A DNA stretch of 64,000 bases, from assembly GCF_011759385.1 (NCBI RefSeq), contig NZ_JAARLY010000007.1, forward strand, positions 124,001 through 188,000, written 5' to 3'. The translations under genes and the position numbers were made by a program. A model generated the notes under the pieces. That model was not told the origin of the DNA. It did no database searches and was given only the letters and a program-made list of their open reading frames with translations. Positions within the stretch are counted from its first letter, which is position 1, and each line of letters opens with the position of its first letter. Below, piece after piece: positions 30,642 through 37,510 of this stretch. The DNA is from Oleiagrimonas sp. C23AA (GTDB lineage: Bacteria > Pseudomonadota > Gammaproteobacteria > Xanthomonadales > Rhodanobacteraceae).

Positions 30642-32084
30642 ATGGGGGATGGACATGCGTCCGCGGCCGCTGCCGGCACGGCCACCACGATTCCGGCGCG
30701 TCTTGATCGCCTGAACTGGAGCCGCTTCCACACACTGGTGGTGGTGGCACTGGGCATCACCTGGATTCTCGATGGTCTGGAGGTGACGTTGGCCGGCTCG
30801 GTGGCCGGCGCGCTACAGGCCAGCCCGAGCCTGCACATGAGCGAAGCGCAGGTGGGCCTTTCGGCCAGCGTGTACCTGGCCGGCGCCGTGCTCGGTGCGC
30901 TGTTCTTCGGCTGGCTGACCGACAAGCTGGGCCGCAAAAAGCTGTTCACGGTGACCTTGGCCACGTACCTGATCGCCACCGCGCTCACCGCTTTCAGTCC
31001 CAACTTTGCGATGTTTGCGGTGTTTCGCTTTTTCACCGGCGCCGGCATCGGTGGCGAATACACCGCCATCAACTCGGCCATCCAGGAGCTGATTCCGGCG
31101 CGCTATCGCGGCCACACGGATCTGGCCATCAACGGCACGTTCTGGGTCGGCGCCGCGCTGGGCGCACTGGGCATCATCGTGCTGCTCAATCCGCACTGGT
31201 TTGCCGTCGACCTGGGCTGGCGTCTGGCTTTCGGCATCGGCGCCGTCCTTGGCGTGATCATCCTGGTGCTGCGCCGCTTCATTCCGGAAAGCCCGCGCTG
31301 GCTGATGACGCACGGGCGCATGGCCGAGGCCGAGGTGGTGATGCAGCAGATCGAGACGCGTGCCGGCGCCAGCGCACCGCCGCCGGACCTGCCGCGCATT
31401 ACCATCACCGACCGGCGCACACGGCTGCTGGATGTGGCCACCTCTCTGTTCCGCTTGTACCCCAGACGCGCCGTGCTCGGCCTGATCCTGATGCTGGCAC
31501 AGGCGTTCTTCTACAACTCCATCTTCTTCACCTACGCCATGGTGCTGGAGCGGTTCTTCCACGTGCCCAGCGCCTCGGTAGGGCTCTACATCCTGCCGTT
31601 CGCGGTAGGGAACGTGCTGGGGCCGTTGCTGTTGGGGCGCCTGTTCGACACCCTGGGCCGTCGGGTGATGATCACCTTCACCTACGCCATGTCCGGCTTG
31701 CTGTTGCTGGCCACGGCCTGGATGTTTACCCAGGGCTGGCTGGATGCGCGCACGCAGACCTTGTGCTGGAGCGTGGTGTTCTTCTTCGCCTCGGCGGCGG
31801 CCAGCTCGGCCTATCTGACGGTGAGCGAGAGCTTCCCGCTGGAAGTGCGCGCGCTGGCCATCGCCGTGTTCTACGCATTGGGTACTGGCCTTGGCGGCGT
31901 CGCCGGTCCATGGCTGTTCGGCATCCTCATTGGTACCGGCCAGCGCAGCTCCATCGCCGGCGGCTACGTGCTCGGTGCCAGCCTGATGCTGATTGCCGCT
32001 GTGTTCGCCTGGCTGATGTGCATCAATGCCGAGCGCCGCAGCCTGGAGTCGCTGGCTCATCCGCTGTCGAGTCAGGGCACATAA
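30642..32084 (+). CDS. MFS transporter, metabolite:H+ symporter family
   Basis: 480 aa with twelve predicted membrane helices. GWLTDKLGRKKLF is the A-like motif after helix 2; RFFTGAGIGGEYTAINSAIQELIP and RRFIPESPRWLMTHG match the sugar/organic-acid porter branch (AAHS/SP type). Substrate not readable. It has its own upstream gap of 157 bp after recQ and a weak GGGG ribosome site. Last host gene before the tRNA. Confidence 0.88.
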   Translation: MGDGHASAAAAGTATTIPARLDRLNWSRFHTLVVVALGITWILDGLEVTLAGSVAGALQASPSLHMSEAQVGLSASVYLAGAVLGALFFGWLTDKLGRKKLFTVTLATYLIATALTAFSPNFAMFAVFRFFTGAGIGGEYTAINSAIQELIPARYRGHTDLAINGTFWVGAALGALGIIVLLNPHWFAVDLGWRLAFGIGAVLGVIILVLRRFIPESPRWLMTHGRMAEAEVVMQQIETRAGASAPPPDLPRITITDRRTRLLDVATSLFRLYPRRAVLGLILMLAQAFFYNSIFFTYAMVLERFFHVPSASVGLYILPFAVGNVLGPLLLGRLFDTLGRRVMITFTYAMSGLLLLATAWMFTQGWLDARTQTLCWSVVFFFASAAASSAYLTVSESFPLEVRALAIAVFYALGTGLGGVAGPWLFGILIGTGQRSSIAGGYVLGASLMLIAAVFAWLMCINAERRSLESLAHPLSSQGT

Positions 32085-32268
32085 GCTGTCGCTTCAATCA
32101 CCTGCGGCCCGCAGATGCGGCACGCGACAGGCAACCGCGTGGCCAAGGATGGCCGCGACCTTACATTCGACCGCCTGCAACGCTTGACGGATCGATGACG
32201 ACCCTGTTTAATACGCCGCTCTCCGGGGCGTCCCGCACGTTCCAGAGAAAACAAAAAGCAATACCCGT

Positions 32269-32344
32269 GGCCGGATAGCTCAGTTGGTAGAGCAGGGGAT
32301 TGAAAATCCCCGTGTCGGCGGTTCGATTCCGTCTCCGGCCACCA
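32269..32344 (+). tRNA. tRNA-Phe (anticodon GAA)
   Basis: 76 nt including an encoded CCA. The acceptor stem GGCCGGA pairs with TCCGGCC, the D loop contains AGCTCAGTTGGTAGAGC, and the anticodon arm GGGGA-TTGAAAA-TCCCC gives anticodon GAA at 32302-32304; the T arm holds GGTTCGATTCC. It is intact and is the integration site of the element that follows. Confidence 0.98.
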
Positions 32345-32390
32345 AAGATTTCAAGGGCTTGCAGCAATGCAGGCCCTTTTTCTTTGCGCG
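32296..32390 (+). repeat. attL: 95-bp direct repeat covering the 3' half of tRNA-Phe and its terminator
   Basis: From GGGATTGAAAATCCCC to TTTGCGCG the 95 bp recur at 39064-39158 with one difference (A at 32367, G at 39135). The repeat begins in the anticodon stem, the usual crossover place for tyrosine integrases that use tRNA genes. Confidence 0.95.
32353..32382 (+). terminator. tRNA-Phe terminator, inside the att repeat
   Basis: AAGGGCTTGCA pairs with TGCAGGCCCTTTTT (one wobble). The same hairpin recurs at 39121-39150 because the integration repeat includes it. Confidence 0.88.
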
Positions 32391-32432
32391 CTCTCTGAGC
32401 TGGTTACCGTTCGGTTGCCGTTTGTACGGTCC

Positions 32433-32669
32433 TTACGCAGCGCACTGCGCGTTGATCCAGTCGTCAACATCGGTCTCCTTCCAGACCGCGATGCTTGCGG
32501 CGATCCGATGCTGAGAAGGGAACCTCCCCTCGGCTATCCATCGGTAGATGGTTGTCTTGCTCAGTCCTGTCCGCTCCATCACCTGACGCAACCGGAGTAG
32601 GCGGGAGGGTTTCGTTCGCTGCGGCTCTGCATTGGCGGGGCGCACGGGGGGAATCTGCTGCATCTGCAC
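32433..32669 (-). CDS. AlpA family excisionase/transcriptional regulator
   Basis: 78 aa from a GTG at 32669 that has GAGAGG about ten bases upstream; the ATG at 32663 is the alternative. RLLRLRQVMERTGLSKTTIY is the MerR-like helix-turn-helix, and RWIAEGRFPS followed by VWKETDVDDWI completes the AlpA pattern. AlpA of CP4-57 activates the integrase gene and so prophage excision. Its position beside attL, far from the integrase, is the reverse of the common order. Confidence 0.92.
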   Translation of the reverse strand: MQMQQIPPVRPANAEPQRTKPSRLLRLRQVMERTGLSKTTIYRWIAEGRFPSQHRIAASIAVWKETDVDDWINAQCAA

Positions 32670-32755
32670 TATTAGATGACCTCTCAAAAATTTTCGCTGT
32701 GATATTTGGGTGCTGCGGACGCCCCGCTTTGGGGCGCCCGGTCGCTGGAGTCTGG

Positions 32756-33181
32756 TTAGGCGGTTGCTTGCATGCTGACCGGAAGGACGCCGACGCGGGG
32801 CGGGCGAGCGTGGGCAGCCATCCGCGCCGGGCCTTTCTCGACGTAGAGGTTTTCTCGCCTTAGGTTCAGGCGGTTTCCGTCCCGATAGCGGACTCGCTGG
32901 CCTTTCTCGGCACCCACAACGAGGCGCGCGACAGTCGTCACGCTGGTGCGTCCTTCGATGTCTCGGCAATACGTGACTACATACCTGTTTCCATGCCCGT
33001 CGGACGCGCATGCCCAGCGGTCAGTCCACCCTTGCTTCTGAAGTCGGCGCAGGACAGCGAGTTCGAGCACTACGGGGTGGTCTGATGAGGTGCATAAAAC
33101 TTGGGCGATCTCGTTACCGTCTTCGTCGGTGGTCACTGTGATTTCAGGTGAGCGGGTTGCCGGGCTATTTGAAAACTCCAT
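32756..33181 (-). CDS. HNH/AP2-like phage-type protein lacking the catalytic His
   Basis: 141 aa. Residues about 53-115 (WACASDGHGNRYVV ... VARLVVGAEKGQRVRYRDG then NLRRENLYV) follow the layout of short phage HNH endonucleases with an AP2-like strand region, but the usual HRLL and VDH positions read ARLV and VRY, so both key His are absent. It is therefore probably a DNA-binding relative, not a nuclease. Strong ribosome site AAAGGAGAA before the ATG. The palindrome cluster lies just upstream. Confidence 0.65.
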   Translation of the reverse strand: MEFSNSPATRSPEITVTTDEDGNEIAQVLCTSSDHPVVLELAVLRRLQKQGWTDRWACASDGHGNRYVVTYCRDIEGRTSVTTVARLVVGAEKGQRVRYRDGNRLNLRRENLYVEKGPARMAAHARPPRVGVLPVSMQATA

Positions 33182-33361
33182 GAAGTGTTCTCCTTTAGGC
33201 GCAGCCGTCTGTCACCGTCTGCGTGGCAGGCAGTGAGTTGGGGTTTGCGTTGGTCGTTGGGGATCGCGTGTTAGCGGTAGCTGTGTCCGCTGCGATCTAA
33301 AGATGTGCGCTCAGCGTGGCTCGCTGGCGTCTGCTGGAGGCGCTCAAAGGTGGGCGTCGGG

Positions 33362-33444
33362 TGTCCTTATGAGGACAGTCCAGCGGGGGCGTTTTGTCTC
33401 AATAGGAAGCATGGTATGAGACAGAGAGGTGTCCCATTGGGACA
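33362..33444. promoter_or_regulatory. Cluster of TGTC...GACA palindromes upstream of the HNH-like gene
   Basis: Three inverted repeats share the same outer bases: TGTCCTTATGAGGACA at 33362-33377, TGTCTCA (33395-33401) with TGAGACA (33417-33423), and the perfect TGTCCCATTGGGACA at 33430-33444. They lie in the 272-bp gap between the ParB-like stop and the HNH-like start. They look like operator or ParB-type binding sites. Which protein binds them is not known. Confidence 0.75.
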
Positions 33445-33453
33445 GTAAGGCCG

Positions 33454-34302
33454 CTAGAAGATCGCTTCCGGGTCGGCAATGTCGGCCATGAAAGCCTTTG
33501 TGTCGGGATCGTCTATGGCTAGCTTCTCCTCGGTGGCGAGCATGTTCAGGGCGAGGCGTCCTGCGTCGGGTGTTGCCTTCTCCAGTAGGCCGCCAATCTT
33601 CCGGGCCAGCTTCTCGGCTTCATGCTGGGTGAGCTGTTCTGCTGTCATCTGCTCCTTCATGTTTTGCCATTCGGTTCCGTGCTCGCGCACGTAGCGCCAG
33701 CGCGGAAAGCCTGTACCGGGATCACATGCCTCATCGCTCCATTCCTTCGGATTCACCTCCGGGAGCTTCTTCAGCATCCGGCTCACCGTTTGGTGGCCGA
33801 TTCCGAAGTGGCCCGCGACCGTTCGGCACGAAACGCCTTTGGGTGGCCTTTGCGTGCCTCCCTTTGTGATGTCTGCCAGGTACTGCCACGCAGCCTCTAA
33901 CCTCTGCTGTGGGTGCATCTCTAATGCGCGGTCTGTGCAGTTGGCGAGCTTTGATGCCATCACTGCTTCCCGCTGAGTCATGGCCGTGACGCGGGCAGGC
34001 ACTGTGGCCCGTCTCGCTAGTCGATAGGCGCGGAGGCGATGATGTCCGTCCACTACGTAAAGCGAGCCGTTGATGTCGGCTAGTAGGATCGGCTCTAGCT
34101 CCAGTGAGGGGGCGCCTTCCAGTGCTAGTCGTAGCGTGCCGCTGTGCTGTTCGCTTCGGGCCTCGCTCTTTCCCTGTTCCCGAAAGGGCACCACGCGTTG
34201 CACTCGGGGCTGGTACACGTCGTGGGTGTTGATGTCAGACAGGGGCACTCGCTGCACATCGGCATCTTGCAGATGCCTCAGTGCGTCTTCCGGTCTCACC
34301 AC
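33454..34302 (-). CDS. ParB/sulfiredoxin-domain protein with helix-turn-helix
   Basis: 282 aa from a GTG that overlaps the stop of the preceding small gene. The N-terminal ParB-like domain (about 15-105) has LYVVDGHHRLRAYRLA, the GHHR version of the box II motif; RTVAGHFGIGHQTVSRMLKKL (about 158-180) is a KorB/ParB-like helix-turn-helix; the C-terminal third is helical. No ParA partner is present, so chromosome-style partition is unlikely. A regulator or DNA-spreading factor for this element is more plausible. ParB CTPase activity cannot be judged. Confidence 0.82.
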   Translation of the reverse strand: MVRPEDALRHLQDADVQRVPLSDINTHDVYQPRVQRVVPFREQGKSEARSEQHSGTLRLALEGAPSLELEPILLADINGSLYVVDGHHRLRAYRLARRATVPARVTAMTQREAVMASKLANCTDRALEMHPQQRLEAAWQYLADITKGGTQRPPKGVSCRTVAGHFGIGHQTVSRMLKKLPEVNPKEWSDEACDPGTGFPRWRYVREHGTEWQNMKEQMTAEQLTQHEAEKLARKIGGLLEKATPDAGRLALNMLATEEKLAIDDPDTKAFMADIADPEAIF

Positions 34303-34517
34303 AGGGTTGCCGGATCGGCCGCCGGGTGTGTGTGGATCAGATACCGGATCGTTTCTGAGTTGTTGGTATCGCGGCGCAGTCGCTGTTCTAGGCGTCGCTG
34401 TGCAGTCTTCAGACCGTCGAAGGTCTCTCCGTCAAAGGCTATGGTGCGGATTCGGGGCCGCGCACCTACCGTTGCGGTGTCGTTGAGGTGCTCCGTTTCG
34501 TCGTGGCTGTTGCTCAA
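34296..34517 (-). CDS. Small ribbon-helix-helix-like protein
   Basis: 73 aa from a TTG at 34517 with CAGGAG 8 nt upstream. A basic strand (RIRTIAFDGETF) is followed by two helices (DGLKTAQRRLEQRLRR and NSETIRYLIHTH), matching the ribbon-helix-helix DNA-binding layout. Its stop overlaps the ParB-like start, so the two are probably translated together. The frame is open further upstream but reads through the repeat region and has no better start. Confidence 0.65.
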   Translation of the reverse strand: MSNSHDETEHLNDTATVGARPRIRTIAFDGETFDGLKTAQRRLEQRLRRDTNNSETIRYLIHTHPAADPATLW

Positions 34518-35092
34518 AGGCGTGTCTCCTGTCGATTGGATGAGGGGGTGAGGGGGCGGGGCGCTTTTCCCCTGGTGTAAGGAACCGCCATTGCGCCGCA
34601 ACGGTTCCTGAGAGTCTGCGTCGGGTGGCGTTGCCTTATCCGGGTTCTTTCCCCCGAAAGGAACCACAATCGGCGTCCATACTCGGATGCGTATGGACAC
34701 TGGCGGCCCTTCTCGGAGGACGTTCTTTCCCCAGAAAGACGCCATGTGGCTGTGCCGACGGTTTCAGGGGTTCTGTAGAAGGCCCATCCGCATCTCTTTC
34801 GGCCACCCGTATTCCCGGAGCGGGACGTGGCTGGACACTGCTGGCCTCGTTAGGAGGGGCTTTCCCCCAGGAAGAGGAGCCATATGGCTGTACCAACGGT
34901 TTCAGGGCGGTTGCGTGGAAAGGGCCTGCGCTGCCTCGTGCTCCCTGCGGGGGCTCTGTGCGCGCGTATGTCTGATTGCGTCGGAATGTTGCAGGTTTTG
35001 CGTGGAGGTCAGCCGCATTGGTGCTGTGCTTGTAATATGCTTCTCTATCAATAGCGAGAAGTTGGCTTGGTGAAGACATATGGAGGTGGGAG
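34518..35092. other. 575-bp non-coding region with degenerate repeats
   Basis: Lies between the leftward RHH/ParB genes and the rightward TIR-like gene, so it should hold both promoters. It contains the four-copy repeat family noted separately. Open frames run through on both strands but encode only the repeats. Near the right end, CTTCTC and GAGAAG (35040-35060) form a small inverted repeat, and TAATAT at 35033-35038 is a possible -10 box. Confidence 0.55.
34562..34911. repeat. Four degenerate copies of a hairpin-forming repeat upstream of RHH-ParB
   Basis: Copies begin at about 34562, 34643, 34720 and 34857. Each has a CTTTCCCC(C) core, the last three followed by an (A)GAAAG-like arm that can fold back on it. 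Most then read CC-T-TGGCTGT-CC, then ACGGTTTCAGGG (ACGGTTCCTGAG in copy one; copy two is cut short). Copies three and four are also alike upstream (TGGACACTG-TGGCC and GGAGG), which suggests a decayed tandem duplication. Confidence 0.65.
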
Positions 35093-36280
35093 GTGGTCAA
35101 AAAGTCCGTTGCATCAAAGAAGGCAAATGCATCTAAGAGGGCGCCTGGTAAGAAGGCCGCAGCACCAAAGAAGGCATCTGCGCCATTGTCGGGGAAGCGG
35201 GCGTACGTGAGCCAAGGAAATTTACCTAAGCATGCCTTGCGTGAGGCTCTCACAGTGGCTCAGGCCATTACCGATAACTTCGCCGGTGACGCGACGCCTC
35301 CCCATCAGGTTGCTATCGCTTTGAACGTTTCTCCCACTTCATCGGGTTGGCATTCGCTGACAGGCGCCGCCATTGCCTACGGACTTACGAAGGGAGGAGG
35401 TAACTCAGCGAAGATATCGCTCACCGACTTGGGGCGACGTTGCACGGCGCCGACGGTTGAAGGAGATGATGTGCAGGCTCGCGCAGAGGCAGCCTTGAAG
35501 CCCGGTGTGGCCCATCAGTTCTTCACCAAATACAACCGCAGTAAGTTTCCGGCTGACCGGATTGCTAGAAACGTCTTGCAGCAGGATATGTCGGTCCCCG
35601 TGGATCGCTTAGACGACGCTCTGGCGATCTTGAAGGAGGATGGGGCATATGTGGGTTTCGTGCACCAGACAACCACCGGCCCTTTCGTTTCGATAGATGA
35701 CCTACAGCCTGTTCCAGTGACAGGGGAGACTGCGGAGAAGGAATCTGCGGATAGTCTGACTGACACCCATGAAGGTGCTTCTAGCGTTGATGATCCTCCC
35801 GCGAGCGTCAGACAGGAGGCTTCAGCGTCGGTAGGTCATCCGGTTCCCTCGCGCACTGAGTTGGCCAGGAAGAAGGTCTTCATCACGCACGGCAGGAACA
35901 AGAAGATCGTAGATCAGGTCAAGGATGTCTTGGGGCTTTATGAAATCGATTACGAGATTGCCGTTGAGGAGGAAAGCCCTGCGATTCCCGTTCCTCAGAA
36001 GGTATTGAGCGCCATGCGCAGGTGTGGGTCAGGGGTGATGATCGTCTCTGCGGATGACGATGCTGCCGCTGAGGCGGGAACTATCAATAACAATGTGTTG
36101 ATAGAGATCGGTGCTGCGTTCGTGCTTTACGATCAACGGGTTGTTCTACTTTGGGATAAGCGGCTAAAGGTGCCTTCAAATCTTCAAGGGTTGTATCGGT
36201 GTGAGTTCGAAGGGGGCGAGTTATCGTTCGCGGTTGGAACCAAACTAGCCAAAGCGGTCAAGGGTTTCCGGTCACCGTAA
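35093..36280 (+). CDS. TIR-like nucleotide-binding protein with histone-H1-like tail (candidate defence effector)
   Basis: 395 aa, GTG start at 35093 with GGAGG 6 nt upstream. Residues 2-30 are a Lys/Ala/Pro tail like histone H1 or AlgP. About 45-200 looks like a winged-helix region (resembling DUF5343-type domains), with SGWHSLTGAAIAYGLTKGG then ISLTDLGRR. An acidic Ser-rich linker (205-255) leads to a C-terminal TIR-like domain (PF10137/CAP12 type, 260-392): KKVFITHGRNKKIVDQV, GVMIVSADDD, NNNVLIEIGAAF and VVLLWDKRLKVPSNLQGL. Glu-338 in LIEIG is at the place of the catalytic Glu of NAD-cleaving TIR proteins. Codons are AT-richer than the host. A single-protein sensor-effector for phage defence is an inference. 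Confidence 0.8.
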   Translation: MVKKSVASKKANASKRAPGKKAAAPKKASAPLSGKRAYVSQGNLPKHALREALTVAQAITDNFAGDATPPHQVAIALNVSPTSSGWHSLTGAAIAYGLTKGGGNSAKISLTDLGRRCTAPTVEGDDVQARAEAALKPGVAHQFFTKYNRSKFPADRIARNVLQQDMSVPVDRLDDALAILKEDGAYVGFVHQTTTGPFVSIDDLQPVPVTGETAEKESADSLTDTHEGASSVDDPPASVRQEASASVGHPVPSRTELARKKVFITHGRNKKIVDQVKDVLGLYEIDYEIAVEEESPAIPVPQKVLSAMRRCGSGVMIVSADDDAAAEAGTINNNVLIEIGAAFVLYDQRVVLLWDKRLKVPSNLQGLYRCEFEGGELSFAVGTKLAKAVKGFRSP

Positions 36281-36409
36281 ATGCCGGATCTTGTCGCTCG
36301 CTAATTTCGGGGGCATGGAATCTCACGTATAGAAGACGAGTCGCGGCGTTTTTTGGGTGTGCCAAAGATGGCCAGGAGCTTGGGTTAAACGGCGCACTCT
36401 ATCCCTGCT

Positions 36410-36988
36410 GTGGCCATTGATAGGCGCAACAGAATTCGCTCTGAGCTGGTTATGCAAGAATCCTCTTCATATCGCAACGAACTATCCCAGTACGCTCGGG
36501 ATTTTGAAGCGAGGCGGCGCAAACAGCTGTGGCGCGACGATAGTTTGTTCAAGGCTGAGCGGATGCTCTTCGTTGGATTCCTATTCGTGCGTAAGCTGAT
36601 CGAATGCAAGAAAGTCACGGATGCCTGCGTGAGAAGCAGTGTGACGATCCAGCGTAGTTCACTCCGTCGAACGCGAGAGGTCTCTGACTTCATGCGTGAT
36701 GACTTGTTAAACGACATTGATTCCGCCGAGTGGGTCGAGTCCGTGGTCGATGTTCACCAACTCGCTGATAAAATCATTCATGTGTGGTGGATCATGCCAG
36801 TTCAATCTTCTCAAGGGGGGTTGCATGGCCACATCTTCACAACCGACCGCAAGCGGAACAGTGAGCTTTGGCTGCTGCCTACTGAGGCAGTTGTATCCGT
36901 ATTTCAGCGTTTCTCTCGCGAAGTCATCAGCTCGGTTCATACCCGACGCGACGCGCTTGGGCGTCTCACTTATTGGCAGGCTACGTAG
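36410..36988 (+). CDS. Uncharacterised protein, cargo gene downstream of the TIR-like gene
   Basis: 192 aa from a GTG at 36410 (weak ribosome site; an ATG at 36452 is the alternative). Not recognised. The first half is Arg/Lys-rich and helical (NELSQYARDFEARRRKQLW); the middle has an amphipathic region VVDVHQLADKIIHVWWIMPV; the C-terminal part reads GHIFTTDRKRNSELWLLP. No signal peptide or membrane helix. It shares the low GC of the TIR-like gene, lies 129 bp after it on the same strand, and may form an accessory part of the same cargo. Confidence 0.65.
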   Translation: MAIDRRNRIRSELVMQESSSYRNELSQYARDFEARRRKQLWRDDSLFKAERMLFVGFLFVRKLIECKKVTDACVRSSVTIQRSSLRRTREVSDFMRDDLLNDIDSAEWVESVVDVHQLADKIIHVWWIMPVQSSQGGLHGHIFTTDRKRNSELWLLPTEAVVSVFQRFSREVISSVHTRRDALGRLTYWQAT

Positions 36989-37062
36989 CATTGGTTCATC
37001 CCTAGACACGAAAGCCCCCGCCGGTCACTGACGAGGGTTTCGTGTTGCTTGCGGCGACTCGT

Positions 37063-37200
37063 TTAGTTCTTGCTACCGCTGTTGCTCTCCTGCGCGCGCT
37101 CTTTCCTGCTAGCTTTCGCGCGGCTCCTCATGGTCTCCAGCAGATACCAGCCGGCGCCGACCAGCAGGAACACGGCGGCAAAAGAAAACATGTTGTTCAT
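37063..37200 (-). CDS. Single-pass membrane microprotein (45 aa)
   Basis: The ATG at 37200 has AGGAGAA 4 nt upstream. The product has one hydrophobic helix (FAAVFLLVGAGWYLL, residues 7-21), then a Lys/Arg/Ser-rich tail ending in SNSGSKN. A topology with the basic tail in the cytoplasm is expected. It follows the 67-aa gene on the minus strand, 44 bp downstream, probably in the integrase-proximal transcript. Function unknown. Confidence 0.6.
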   Translation of the reverse strand: MNNMFSFAAVFLLVGAGWYLLETMRSRAKASRKERAQESNSGSKN

Positions 37201-37244
37201 GGGCTTCTCCTAATGAATCTTGCGGTGTCTTCCGTGGGTGTCTC

Positions 37245-37448
37245 TTAGGCTGCCAGTGCAGGGGCGGCAGGCGTCGCCTCGCTCACTGTTTCCGCCTCTT
37301 CTGCTGCCTTGAGCAGTGTTTGTACCGCCCATGCGCGCGCCGCTGTCAGGCCCTGCCCGCTGCTCACTGCGTCGTCTAATAGGTCGTGGACGGCTGCGTG
37401 TGCGCTGTCGATGAATTCGGCGGGGCTCTCGTGTACTGCTTGGAACAC
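37245..37448 (-). CDS. Small acidic Ala-rich helical protein
   Basis: 67 aa from a GTG at 37448 with AAGGAG 8 nt upstream. The sequence is helical and acidic (SPAEFIDSAHAAVHDLLDDA, then ARAWAVQTLLKAAEEAETVSE). Not recognised. A 15-bp palindrome overlaps its start codon, and its leader matches that of the HNH-like gene. It lies between the integrase and the 45-aa membrane gene. Confidence 0.6.
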   Translation of the reverse strand: MFQAVHESPAEFIDSAHAAVHDLLDDAVSSGQGLTAARAWAVQTLLKAAEEAETVSEATPAAPALAA

Positions 37449-37457
37449 TTAGTGTTC
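37443..37457. promoter_or_regulatory. Palindrome GAACACTTAGTGTTC over the start codon of the 67-aa gene
   Basis: A perfect 6+3+6 inverted repeat that includes the GTG start and the bases just after the ribosome site. It could be an operator or a hairpin that hides the start. Confidence 0.65.
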
Positions 37458-37510
37458 TCCTTGTGCTCGGTGGGTGAATAAAAAACAGGTCAGGCCGCAC
37501 AGAAGGGCGC

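Noticed and set aside
34625-35253. Overlapping open frames on both strands in the element's repeat region
   Set aside because: Both read through the degenerate DNA repeats, so the peptide repeats follow from the DNA; no ribosome site and no recognisable domain.
37008-37043. Terminator between the 192-aa gene and the 45-aa gene
   Set aside because: ACGAAAGCCC and GGGTTTCGT nearly pair, but a bulge and the missing T-run make it too weak to list as a feature.
37042-37500. Open frames 37042-37248 (plus) and 37210-37500 (minus)
   Set aside because: They conflict with the 45-aa and 67-aa minus-strand genes, which have proper ribosome sites and sensible products.
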